DNA from: Pontederia crassipes
Lineage: Eukaryota > Streptophyta > Magnoliopsida > Commelinales > Pontederiaceae
NCBI GenBank assembly: GCA_030549335.1
Contig: CM060183.1
Coordinates: 30,579,052 to 30,643,051 of the forward strand
Direction: 5' to 3'
DNA: 64,000 bases
Part shown: positions 50,840 to 63,555 of the stretch, in pieces
How the letters are laid out: every line of letters starts with the position of its first letter
Position numbering within the stretch: the first letter of the stretch is position 1
Notes under the pieces: generated by a model
Databases searched by the model: none
Told to the model about the DNA's origin: nothing
The model's input: only the letters and a program-made list of their open reading frames with translations
Translations under genes and position numbers: made by a program

Positions 50840-51190
50840 ATAAAATAGTTGATAAATAATTTAATATTTTGGAGTTGGGATTTTTTTAAAAAAAGGCAAT
50901 TATTTGTTTGATAATAAAAAGATTATAAATTATTATTTTTAATAAAAAATTAAAAGATCCTTAATATTATAATAGATGATAAATGTGAAGAAAAATTATG
51001 TATATTATAAGAGTAAAATAGTAGTTATCAATTTTTTTTCATAAAATAAGTTAGATTTCCCAATTTTTTTTACTTATAAATAAATAAGTGTTTATCAACT
51101 TTTTAAATTATAAAAAAGGAAGGAAATTTTGAAATAATTAATAAATTATTTTGACTGTCTTCAAAATTAGACCAACAAAAAAATCCTTAG
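50840..51190 (+). mobile_element. AT-rich MITE-like element, copy 1
   Basis: Shares several ordered blocks with 51306-51715 in the same orientation: TTGTTTGATAATAAAAA, AATTATGTATATT, AAGTAAAATA and TTTCATAAAATAA-like words. The ends are not defined. Confidence 0.5.
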
Positions 51191-51305
51191 TCAAACAACC
51201 CCCTCACTCATCGTTTTGAAGGATGTATGCTAAAATTTCGCTTCTTAGTTATTTTTATTAAAGATACCTTAATTTGTGGGATTCCAATTTTTATTATTTG
51301 CACTA

Positions 51306-51715
51306 CTAAGGACATATTTGATTTAGCTAATATATAATAACTGATAAGTTGAAGTGTTGATAATTAGTTTAATGACTGAAAGTGAGTTTAAAAATAAGCA
51401 TTTATATGTTTAATAATAAAAAAACCTATAGATTATTATTTTAGTTAAATAATAAAAAATTAACATTATAATAAATAAAATACGTGAAAACAAATTATGT
51501 ATATTTTAAAAGTAAAATAATCCATTCATTGATCTGATATGTTTTTTTTCACATAAAATAAACTAAGGTTTTCGACTTTTTTTTTATTTATAAGCAGACA
51601 AAATAATAGCTTATCATATCTTTATTTCAGTTACTAAATAAAAAAATTTCAAAATTACTTATAAATCATTTTAACTGACTTATAAGCTTAATTAAACATC
51701 TCCTAAAACTGGACC
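51306..51715 (+). mobile_element. AT-rich MITE-like element, copy 2
   Basis: The left end AGGACATATTTGATTTAGC and the inverted right end AGGAGATGTTTAATTAAGC match at most positions. This fits the common plant MITE type with TTTGATTTAGCTTATAAG-like ends (often hAT-related). It is related to 50840-51190. Confidence 0.55.
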
Positions 51716-52242
51716 ATTTTGTAACTAATGTTTTCCTTTTCCATTTACTGTTCGCACATGTACCTCTAAAATTAAAGGTCTTAGTCGCATCTTTCCCACG
51801 GCTATCAAAGTTGTTTACGCTACTTGATCGTGGGTTTTCTAATTACACTTTACACTTTAATTAGTGCCATTTTTAAAACAAAAAAAAGGATATAAGAATT
51901 AAGAACGAGTTGAGCGTTTAACATGGGTACAAAAAAGTAGATGAACAAGTTATTTGTTTTAGAAGGAATATTTTCTTTTATTTTCAAATGATTACGGTTC
52001 AAGTGAATTTTTATAGTTTAGGAGATATAAGTAATTGATTTATTAATTAGAAATGAAAGTGGAAACACACTACAAATCAGAAAATATAAATTTAAAAAAA
52101 CACTTATAACTTGACTTCTATTGTATCATAAATAATAAAAAAAATCACGCGATCCAAAGTTTGAAATAAACTTGCTTCTCGAGTTAGGGTTCGGACTTCG
52201 GAGAATAAAATGCTACTTCAAGAAAAAGGTTGAATCGAGATG
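51716..52242. other. AT-rich spacer
   Basis: Nothing supported. Confidence 0.5.

Positions 52243-52313
<71 letters not shown>
52243..52313. repeat. (TA)n microsatellite, ~35 units
   Basis: The longest TA array in the window. Confidence 0.97.
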
Positions 52314-52315
<2 letters not shown>

Positions 52316-54168
52316 AATTTAAATAAGCTCTTTGATCAAATTTTTTGAATAAATTAGAATAAAATAAAAAGTGTCAGTTTGGTGGATAGCACAAGCTATG
52401 TATAATTTTAGAATATTATATATTTTTCTATCATGACTCATGATAATTCGTATCAAGTAATTTGATGTTGTGTGTAACAAGATGAAGTCCCTTCATATAC
52501 TCATGGCTTACATTTGAGATTCCATTAAACGAGTAAAAAATATACCATTTGATGTTAATTAATTAACTCATTGGTATCAAGTGTTATATTACCATGTGAA
52601 GAAATGATGTATTAATTTTTTTTCGGTTTAAACTCGCCCAATTATTGGCGTTTAATGATGCACTAAATTTAATATATGACTATGCGGTTTGTGAAAAATC
52701 AGATTTTCGTATGCACGAATATAAGATTGTGACGTAATAATATGCTACACATTCGACACATGAGTTAAAATAATCATTTTATCTTATTTTATCTTTGTTT
52801 TAATTATTTACTTATTTGTTTCATAATGAAAAAACCCTTACTTAAAATTGATACTTTTTTTATAACTACTTATCGATATTCAGGACTATTAGTACATGAT
52901 TAATCCGATATCAAGACAGGAACGAAAATATTTATTACTCCTAACTAAGACGATGACTAAGAATCAAATCCGGGATTATTAACACCCGTCAACCCACTTG
53001 GAGCTAACCAGATGCGCCAATGGTTGGTTACTTAAAACTAATACTTGAAAGTACTATAATGGACGTTGCATGGATCTCGAGCTTTAGCCTCGGGAGTCAC
53101 GTGCCATGCATATTTTGGGTAGAATGATTAAAAGTTTAAAGCCCCAACGTTATGTGAGAATTAAGTTAATTTTCGAGCTAGCAGACGAATATAAAAATTA
53201 ATCTTAGATAATTTTTTATGCTATTATTCTAATAAATTAGTCGTCCATCAAAGACAATGCAATGTAGACTCCGCCAATTAAATTTTGGTCCAACATCTGA
53301 TGGATCCGACAAATTTATTAATTTAAGGAATTATTATTGAACCATTTAATAAGTTTTGAAATTTTTTTTTTGCCTGGTTGAGACCTAATAATATGTTTGA
53401 ATGACAAGGCGTATCAGAAAAAAATATTCACTCGACTAGAAATAAATAAAAATTAAAAAATAGAATATGTTTTAAAATAATTTTTTAATGGAGTAAAATC
53501 GACTCATTTAAATTAGGGCCCATTCGAGAAAAATAGTAAAGCGGCGATCATTTTTATTTATACAATTAGTTTATAGGTAATTTTTTATATAGTTTAGTAG
53601 TCTTTTTATATAGTTTAATATGCTCCTATAACTCTAGTTTAATAATTATAATACTATACCCTATATTTAATTACTAAATTAAATTTAGTAGTTTATTATA
53701 TTTTTTAATAAATATAATTTTATTAAAATAGAGGTAAAAAATCACCCAAAAAAATTGGTTCACATATTTTTATAATTTAGAAAATAGATTGAAAAATAAT
53801 AAGTGATTTTTTCCATCGGAAAATTGGACTCGACTTAACCATTTTCTTATGAATGACTAGTAAAAGAATCCAACAAGTCTGTTAACATATTTAAAAATTA
53901 ATTTTATTCTCTTTTAAAATTTAGTATTTTTTTTCATGTGACTTTTTTATTTTGTTATTGTTTCTTATTAATTACTAAAGCAATGAAAAAATAGGAGCCC
54001 TTTCGCCTCCATTAAATTTAAATCAAATAAAATTTATAACTTTTTTCCGTCATATAAATGATAAAGAGTGGTCTTTTTTCTTGCCCGGTCCGAGAATCAT
54101 TTCACCACACGTCATGTATCCAACTACTTTGAATCTTACTGTTTTATTTTTTTAATATATATATATAT

Positions 54169-54202
<34 letters not shown>

Positions 54203-56570
54203 ATAAAGGAAGCTTCATGGAAATTCTTAGAATAATACGTCTTTTTTCTAGCTATTACATTTTTTCGATTTTTTAATATATGAACATGCAATCCACCTAA
54301 TTATGCAAACGCTAGTTAGAGGAATACCCATAGTTTATTTATACACTGAAAGAAAATTAATTCAGATGGTAAGAAAAAAATAGTAGTAGTTTGCACGTCC
54401 GATGTGGCTGGGCCCCGCGCCTTCAGTTCACGCGGGAAAATTATAACAGACCACAACGAAGAAAAAAACGAACCAAATTGAGTCGGTTGAGCCCCGGTAC
54501 CAGGATTTTTAAAAAAATTTTTATCCGATGCGTAATTGGGTCGGGATCGGGTTAATCCAAATTTAATTTCGACCTGATTAAATATATTATATTAGTATTA
54601 AATTATTTTTAAATATTAGATTTATGTTTATTTTAAATAAAAATATATATATTTTATTTGATATATATCTTAAATAGACATTACATTATATTATCATATA
54701 TATATGTATAATTTAATTGATAGTTATCATATTTATATAATAATATTATTTTTTATTTTTTTAAAAGTCAAATCGAGACAATTCAAAATTATCGATATTT
54801 ATCTCGATTTGATCGGGACGTCTTTGTCTCGAACTCGAGCAGACCTAATTTCCTTTTCCATAAATCTGAAGCAAATCGTGGCAGCCGAGACCGATCGCCA
54901 CCTCAGTTTTGCTCACCCCTATGCATAATAGAATTATAGGTTCTTTTGAGTTTTATATAATCCAAAGTGCATTTGAATGAAGTGTAACATAATCAAAATG
55001 AAAAAAATGATATAATAAATTAATTTTAGTGGATGTTGAAATAAAATATAAGTATTATAAATATAAAATATAATTATATTAATTAATAAAAATAGTCCTA
55101 TAAATGGTTTTTTATTAAAATTTTTGTCTAAATATTATTTAATATAATAGCTTATATTTAGCAAAATATTAATTTTTAAATAAAATGATAAGTAATAAAT
55201 ACTATTAAATTAATTTTTATAAAAAATATATTATATTTAGTAAATAAATTATTTTGTGGGATAAACTTAAGAAAGAAAATAATTTTTCTAAAAAATATAA
55301 AAAAAGAGTAAAAGTGCTCCGAAATTAGGGCTTAATTCCAGCCCGGTTTCCATTAGCCCTAGATTATCACCCAAACAACATATTCCTTTTCACAATTTTC
55401 TTTATGAATTTTATATTAGGATGGAATAAAAACTGTCAAATCATATAATAGCAACATTGTAATTTTTAGTAAATTATAATCGCATCGTATAAACGTGGGG
55501 AGGGAATATAGTGACGAACGGGAAGAAAAAGAAACGTGAATAATTACATAAGAATAAGTGAAAATATTATTTGCTATTTAGATGAATTTTTTTATAGTTT
55601 CGATGTATAAAAATGATGCCAACGGTGCAACTTACGAATATTATTAACTTTTTTTTTGCTAGTTTTTACAAATGACGTCTACGATTCAATTTACGTGACG
55701 TTAATAATTTGCGTATTATTCACAAATTAAAAATTAATCCACCATCGAGTCTAATTAAATTGAGAAAATTATCTCGCATCATAGAATGATAATGATGTTC
55801 TCAATAAATATATTCTATATTCACAATTAGTCGAATTCCAGACATTGGTTAAAGGAGAATGCCTTAGAGAGACATTATTAATAACTATTGCCGTTAAACT
55901 GCTTTAGCCTCGTACGTTGATCAAAGTAATATTTGCTTTTGGTGGATAAAATTGACGATTGCCAGGGATGAATTATTTTTCATATACAGAGTTAATTAAT
56001 AATATCCCTCCCAAAACGAAACATTTCTTTTTTACTTTATTAGAAGAAAACTCAATCCCTCAAATTCTTAAAAAAAAAGGTGATTCCGCTAACACTCTCA
56101 AAATTAATTCGATTGAAATAAAAAAATATAATGGTGATCCTAATGGACTGGTGCGAGAAACAGAAAAAAGAAAATGCTAATTTTTTTTCTCTCCTACAAA
56201 GGAAAAAAAAAAAGATAGGTGGCGAAATGTGGAACCCGGCGCTTTGATAGACATTAGCTGTCTACAACTTCGCATTAGTGACAAGGAGAAAGAAAACAAG
56301 TCATACATGTCAAGATTTTCAGAAAAAAATATTAAAAAAATATTAATTTCATTGACAGCGATTTTTTTATTATTATAAAGCAAGTTCATGAGTTTAATGC
56401 AAAAAAATAGCACGAAAATTTTAGAGCTACAATTCGAGTATTGAAAAATATGCAAGCATTTAAGTTCAAAAAATAGATTAATAGGAATTAATACATATTA
56501 ATTGCGCATTATAGAAAAAAAGAGTAATATATTTTAACGAACAGCCCACGTCCAACGATTTCGGAGTTCA
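52314..56570. other. 4.2-kb AT-rich spacer without recognised genes
   Basis: An interrupted TA/TG tract lies at 54157-54206. A slightly GC-richer patch lies at 54400-54560. Small frames at 54704-54928, 55959-56180 and 56177-56455 (minus) show no domains. It is probably decayed repeats plus the promoter region of the receptor-like kinase at the right end. Confidence 0.5.
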
Positions 56571-56605
56571 TCAGTTCATCTCCCTCCACCACCTACAAAC
56601 CAACT

Positions 56606-56670
56606 TCTCTCTCTCTCTCTCTCTCCTCTCTCCTGTCTCTCTCTCTCCTCCCCTCTCTCTCTCTCTCGCC
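56606..56670. repeat. CT-rich tract, probable leader of the LRR kinase gene
   Basis: Interrupted (CT)n about 500 bp before the start codon of the LRR receptor-like gene. Such tracts are common near plant transcription starts. Sequence from here to 57161 is probably 5' UTR. Confidence 0.5.
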
Positions 56671-57161
56671 TTCACCCCCTTTTGATCACCTTGACACCTG
56701 TAAGAACCTTTCTTTTTTTCCACTTTTTTTTCTTCTCTTCTTTGTTTTCCATTCTCTTGATCGTATAGAATTGCTTGACATTGGAGCGAACCTCAGATTC
56801 CCTCTCTGTTTGCAAAGCGATGATTCTTTGAACGTGAGGCATTGAATTCGCAATCTGTTTTCACCAATGGGAGGTGCATTCAATTTTGTTCTAAATCCTT
56901 TGTTTTGTTCATCCATCATAAAGATGGCGGATCCGCGTGAGCACGCCGGCGAACGCAGCAGGAGTTGAGCTTTGGCAAAGAGAGGAGGGGAGGCGTCGAA
57001 GGCGCGCCGACGGGAATCGAGACCAGGAGGGCGTGCGGTTATGAGCCATTCCTCCCTCGTCGATTTCGATCCCAAGGAATCGAACAGGGGGAGTGCGCGC
57101 GCGTGCAGCATCGAGGATCCAGTCGCGTCGGCGGCGCTGGCTTATTCCGGTAACGAGAGGA

Positions 57162-60100
57162 ATGGGGGGAAGATGGGGTCGCTTTCGAATTCAGCTTCGC
57201 AGGTTCTTGTGCGTGTTGGCGTTCGCGGTTTACGTTTTGGGTCACGGATGCTTGGCCGTCAACCGTGAAGGTTGGTATACACCCCACCCTGGATTGTGTG
57301 TGTGTATATGTGTTTTTCATTTCTTTTGGTGTCTGCGATGATTCCTGCTGATGCTCGCGTTTTGTTTGATGCGTGGGATTGAAGGGTTGGCGCTGTTGGG
57401 TTTCCGTTCGAATGTAGAATTAGATCCTCACGGCGCATTGGAGAACTGGGATCCGAGAGATGACAATCCCTGTGGTTGGACCGGCGTCCGCTGCTTGGCC
57501 GGCAGAGTTGTGGCCTTGTAAGTCCATTTACTTGATAGTTGAAGAGTTCACTTCATATATGTTTCTTCATGACAACCCTGAGAATTGATAAAGAATGTGG
57601 ATGTTGACAATATGAGCAGCTTATTGTGTTTCCTTTGTGAAAATTATTAAACTCTGGGGAAATTTAAGACAGATGGGCAGCTTCTGACAATAGATGAACA
57701 ATCTCTTGTCAATTCCAACCTTATCTCATCTCTCTTTTTAGGTGGTTGTGATTTCAGCACATAGAAATTTCGTAGACTCTGGCGTGTAGTTTGAACTTTT
57801 GATTTCTTGCCTTTGGCTTATTGGAGATTTCAGATGTTGTTTTGTTTTTCTTAATTGCTAGATCAACGATATGCTTTAGAAACCAGATTTCTAGTTACCT
57901 TATGGTAGACTAAGCTTGAATATTCAAGTAGGCCTTGAGCACAAATGATAAGGGCCAACATTACATTAATGGAACTTGTTAGCAAATTTTCTATTATGCT
58001 TATGCCTATTAAATGATATCAGTTAGTCTTCAGTACTAGATCTACTGCATAAAAGATCAGAAATTATCTGTAAAAGGTCACCAAGAAAGAACAAGCATTC
58101 TTTATGTAGTCCAAATAAAGTGTTTTATTGTCACTTCTTGTTCCAAATTGCCCTGTCAAAAATTTTAGATGTGACAATGTGTGCTCGACAGCTAAACCAA
58201 TTTAATTGAAGCTTCCATGGGTGATTGCCTAGTTAAAATGCAAGAGAGAAGTATATTTAATAAGTCCACATTCCCTAATAGAAGTCCATGAATTGGAGAT
58301 GCGTTGAATATGAAATTTATGTTGGAGCAACTTACTCGGTTAATGTGAATTAAGCCTCATATTATTGAGGATCCTGTGTTTCAATGATGCAATTTGTCAT
58401 TTACTATCATACATGTGTTGCTAAAGGAATAATGATATTTTATTGTTGCAGGGAGTTAAAGGAGCTTTCTTTGCAAGGAATATTAGCACCTGAACTTGGA
58501 AGTCTCGGCCAATTGAGAGCTCTGTAAGTTGTTACTACAGATCTGGTGCGCGAGAAAAAAACTCTTTTTCTAATTAACCTATGGATCAAGGCAGGGGATT
58601 AATCTTTGGCGAACTTTACACGAGAGGAACTTTTATTATCATGGGGTCCTACATATGTAGTTTCTGTCTATGTAACATCATAGTTATGTTTCTTGACCAT
58701 TCTTGATTGACAAGGATAAACATGCTATGTTTTAACTACCTTTCGAGATAATTTATTTGTTGGATATTTGTCAGTTTCTTCTGTTTCATATGCTTTTTTT
58801 TTCTCATGGGTCATAACTAACCTCCTTTTTGCAGTGTACTTTATAAAAATGACTTTAGTGGAGTCATCCCTAAGGAGATTGGAAGACTAACCATGTTAGA
58901 AATCTTGGACTTGAGAAATAATAATCTAAATGGATCAGTACCTAAGGAGATAGGAGAGATTCTTTCTCTCAAGCACCTGTGAGTCCGTTTATTGCTTATT
59001 GCATCAATAAGTATTTGCTTCATCAGCTTAACTAATTTAACAAACTTCTGCACTTATTTCCAGGCTCGTTTCGAACAACAAACTTCGGGGCAGCACAACT
59101 TGCATCAGAAGTCCCCATTTGCACTTTGATCTGATATATGACCAAAATCTTTCTTGTGACGTGGCTGATGTAGGATGTCTAAACAGAAAAGTGGGTTGTT
59201 GGTAAGACACGGATCGATATCCTACATGTCTATGTAGCTTTTGCACATTGATGGAAAAGCTGCTTAGTTTAGGTGCTGGTATATTTTGAAGAGATATGTG
59301 CTTAGATGCTCATATGCATTTCATGACTTTAAATCTATTGATAGAGTTTGATGTTTGTTTTACTAATATTTCATTTATCACAGCTTCTGGGAGACAGGAT
59401 TGCAAAATTTGAGAAAAGTTAACACCCTCCTAATCCAGATTAAAAAAAGTCTTGCACAGTTAACTAGTGAATCACCATTGTAAGGATTTCTTAATAGTCA
59501 TTCATTAATGTGTTTGTTTTATTGGTAATTCAATAGTTTCTTATCGGACCTCTTTAAATAAATTCAATCGCAGAAAAAAAATGATCTCAGGGTTCAGAAT
59601 TGAGAAAGACGCTCTAGATGGAAAAGAGAAACGAGAGACAAATATAGGTAGACGTAAATGATCTCGATGACTTTAACTTTTATCAGAGATTAGCAAATGA
59701 CAAATTAACAAGACCAGCTCTTCTAATTGCAGCTGCTTTTGGCAAGTCATTCATGATGACAAATGTGCATGTTCATAATGCCCGTCGTCGGCTACTCGAT
59801 GAAACCAAGAATCTCCAAGCTGCTTCTGGAAATAGTGGTCCTGTTAAGCCGGTTTCCACACTTCCAGCTTCAGGGACATATCATGCAAAAAAGAACGAGT
59901 CAAATTCTAAACCAGATCTGATCCCTCTTCCAATCCCAAATAGTTCGCCATCTGAACCAACACAGACCAAACCTGCTGCACCTGAGCCTGCATTGAGTAA
60001 ACAAACAGCAAAGTGGATATATGCTTTGGCTATGCCTGTGGTTGCATTACTTGTTATAGTTTCTATATTATTGTTTCTGGCTTCCCGCCGCAAGGGTGCT

Positions 60101-62146
60101 GCTCCAATTGGTCCTTGGAAGACTGGATTAAGCGGTCAGCTGCAAAAGGCATTTATAACAGGTAACCCCCTAGTTTCACAAGTGTTTTAAGTCATAATCC
60201 GATATTAGTCCAGTAACTATAACTTTGTTTGGATAAATGCTATATTTGCATGTTTACATATTTTTATATAATAATATGTGGTGCTGGCATGGAAGCACAT
60301 GAATGATGACCATCTCTATTGAGGGCATGGCTTGATACCGTTATTTGCTTCACGCGGGGAAAGATGAAAATTAAAATGGAAGTTGAAAGCACATTACGTG
60401 ATCCTACTAAACAAAAATCCTGGTGGTTTCACGTCCACAGCAGAGCTAATATGAAGAACTGCATATAATTTGCAGATAGCATAGCTCATAAAAGCAAAAT
60501 TATTTTTGTCTATGTTATTTCTAACATAGAAGGATTCAATTCATTCCCTGCTTTCTGGGACCAGCTCAATTTTTTAATCACATGTGATTCTTTCTCACTA
60601 GGTCTGTCCTAGATGCGCCTGACTTTTTTATATGCTTGTAATGCAGGGGTGCCAAAATTAAACCGCTCCGAGTTAGAAGCTGCTTGTGAGGATTTCAGCA
60701 ACATCATCATCAGTTTCCCTGAATGCACTGTCTACAAAGGCACACTTTCAAGTGGGGTTGAGATAGCAGTTTTCTCAACTGTAGTTTCATCTGCCAAAGA
60801 CTGGTCAAAGCATTCTGAAATGCTTTTCAGGAAAAAGGTTTGCATTCTTGGAACGTATCTAAACATATTAGCCTTCTGTTGAATTATTACTTTCTGAATG
60901 TATTAAGTTGTCCATCTCGTGATCCTTTGTCTACCTTGTGTGCACAGATAGACACTCTTTCACGTATAAACCACAAAAAATTTCTTAGTCTTCTTGGTTA
61001 CTGTGAGGAGGATGAACCTTTTATGAGAATGATGGTTCTTGAATATGCACCCAATGGTACACTTTATGATCATCTTCATGGTGAGACAATATGATGACCA
61101 TTGACTCTAATTTGATTAAAGCTTGTTACGTTTTAAACCAGATAAAAACAGTTCTAAATGTCAAATTCGTCATGTTGCAGTAGAAGAATTTGAGCATCTC
61201 GATTGGGCTGCTAGAATGAGGATAATCATGGGGTCAGCCTACTGTCTCCAACACGTGCATGAGCTCAACCCTCCTGTAGCACATCCTGACCTGCTGTCGA
61301 ATTCAATTTTCTTATCGGAAGATTTTGCTGTTAAGGTAATCACCTCACTTTGTGCATCTGTAAATTGTGTGCAGGGTCATGTGTGATTTTCTATTTTCGC
61401 AGATTGCTGATACAAGTATATGGAAAGAAATCATTGCCAAGAGCAAGTCATCCTGTGACGATGACTCCAGCAATTGCAAACCGCCTTCTGCTGCTGATAT
61501 TGCTAGCAATGTATATAGTTTTGCAGTACTGATGCTGGAAATAATTTCTTCAAAGGTTCCGTACCATGAAGATCAAGGCTCCTTTGTCAATTTGGTAAGG
61601 TCGTACTTCGAGTCGTAATACTGCATTACTTTCCAACTCAAGAATTAAATGATTTATTACTGAAAATAACATTCTATAAATGCTACTTGTAAAGCAATAT
61701 GTATTTACTAGCATGCGAAACCATAGACATTATACTGCCTTAGACTTGAGCCCTCCAAGTATAACGTCTAAAGAACTTCATCACTTAAATTATACATGAA
61801 TTCATTGGTTAACTTTAAGTTCATGTACAACCCCAAACATCCTTACGGCAGACTTTAACATATCTGTTGGTTGAATGACAAACAGGCTTCCGAATACTTG
61901 AATGGCAGTCGAACTGCAGGATCCATCGTTGATCCTGCTCTGAAGACCCATAAAGTTGAGGAGTTGGATGTCATCTGTGAGGTCATAAGAGACTGCACGC
62001 ATCCTGATCCAAGGAAGAGGCCATCGATGAAGGAAGTCACTTCCAAGTTGAGGCATGTCAGTTCCATTTCACCAGAAGCTGCGACGCCGAGGCTTTCTCC
62101 TCTCTGGTGGGCGGAGCTCGAAATCCTTTCAGTTGAGGCGAGTTAA
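57162..62146 (+). CDS. LRR receptor-like pseudokinase, MRH1/MDIS1-interacting type, 13 exons
   Basis: A single-pass plasma-membrane receptor of the MRH1 group (inactive LRR kinases of polar growth). Exons: 57162-57270, 57385-57517, 58452-58523, 58835-58978, 59064-59201, 59384-59479, 59574-59647, 59733-60161, 60647-60837, 60948-61080, 61181-61335, 61403-61594 and 61886-62146. They total 2127 nt, or 708 residues. A signal peptide covers ~1-31. An LRR N-cap follows (NPCGWTGVRC), then a few LRRs (VLYKNDFSGVIPKEIGRL). The transmembrane helix spans 350-372 (WIYALAMPVVALLVIVSILL). The kinase-like domain starts near 400, and the protein ends LSPLWWAELEILSVEAS. The domain is degenerate: F441 replaces the beta-3 lysine, HRDLK is HPDLL, and DFG is DTS. 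It is probably a scaffold. The 74-nt seventh exon is inferred only from phase and splice sites and is the least certain part. The ATG choice (57162) gives the signal peptide. Confidence 0.9.
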
Positions 62147-63555
62147 AATATCCAATATATGCGAAAACAATTCTTTTGTAAATTTATCAGGTAAGTGGTA
62201 TCATCTCGTGTGAAAATTTCCGACCCTGGTTGTTTCTCTTTTGTATTCAGATGTAAGCAGCTCGCTTGGCTCTCCAGGACTCCAACTTCACTCCTTGGAC
62301 TGCAACAATCAAAAAGCGTGACGAGGTTTTTCCATTCTCCGTGCCATTATATTTCTTTAAGTTTTGTGATAAGACAAAGAACATAGAATTAGTGCTACAA
62401 AGCTAAGAAACCTGTGCTCATTTGATGTTACGAAAACAAATTGTCATATATCTGGAACCTGAAGTGGGAGGGGACTATAATTACGTACTGGAATGTGTAA
62501 GATGGCTGTTAACTTTCAATGGAAAATTCTGAAATCCAAGTTTGTGAAAATATTGCACAGATAAATTTGTATCGCATGTACTGAGTAAACTGATTAAAAT
62601 TAAATCAAAGACGATTGGAAAATGAATAGCACATTATCAATATTAGTTAACTCCGATCTTGATTTTTAAAATCATCATTTTGATCAGATGCTTCCGTACG
62701 AACATTTTAATACAGCTGGATCACTCAATGATTAAAAAAATAATTTAAATTATCAGACTTTTAATTACTTAACATCGGCAATATATAAATATGATAGAAG
62801 AATATTAAATTTATATAAATACATTTAACATTAAAACTTATTACTAAATATCTCAAATATGAGTTTTGAAATATGATAGAAGAATATTAAATTAAATAAA
62901 AATATTATGTGCACATTAAAATGACTGTTCATGAATTATTAAATATAAATAAAAAAGGATCTCGATTATTAATATGAATTATTAATAAACTTATTACTAT
63001 CGATATATTTGATTTACTAAAAATTTAGATCGTATTTTTGTTTTCCGATCGAGTATGGTTTGTGCAATTTTTCTGACACCCTGGGATAAATCACGTTGAG
63101 CTTAAATATGAAATCTTTCTAATTTCTATGGCACATATAAAATCACACAATCTTATCGTGAGAGTACAAGCACAATATTATTAATTACTCCAAATTAGAC
63201 CCGCAAAAAACGGCACTGACAAGACAAGATCGCCTGTCTCGGTCTGACCAATTAACCACCGGAGTCGGGCACACAATATGACCCACAAGTCCGCCACAAC
63301 GCCGGGGCACATCGATTGGTAAAAAAGAAAAGACAAGCAAAAAAAGGGAAAAGGGAGCAGCGTACCAACACATGCACCCACCTGTGAAAAGGGTGTCCCC
63401 ACAGCTATCAATAACCCTCGTCAACCACAGGGTGCGGTTCGGGGTCTAATCTGCGAGAAAAAAAAAAGGTGCGAAAAAAAAAACATGCTAAATCCCATAT
63501 CTATGGGAACTGGGAAGCATGCAGAGCCAGCAGAGATGATAGTTACGACCATTTC
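62147..63555. other. 3' UTR of the kinase gene, AT-rich spacer, 3' UTR of the DOG1-like gene
   Basis: About 300 bp of probable 3' UTR comes first. AT-rich sequence follows from 62590 to 63170. Non-coding sequence downstream of the minus-strand DOG1-like stop comes last. The minus-strand frames at 63181-63424 have no domain. Confidence 0.5.

Noticed and set aside
63181-63424. Two minus-strand frames downstream of the DOG1-like stop
   Set aside because: Position fits the DOG1-like 3' UTR, and there is no domain.
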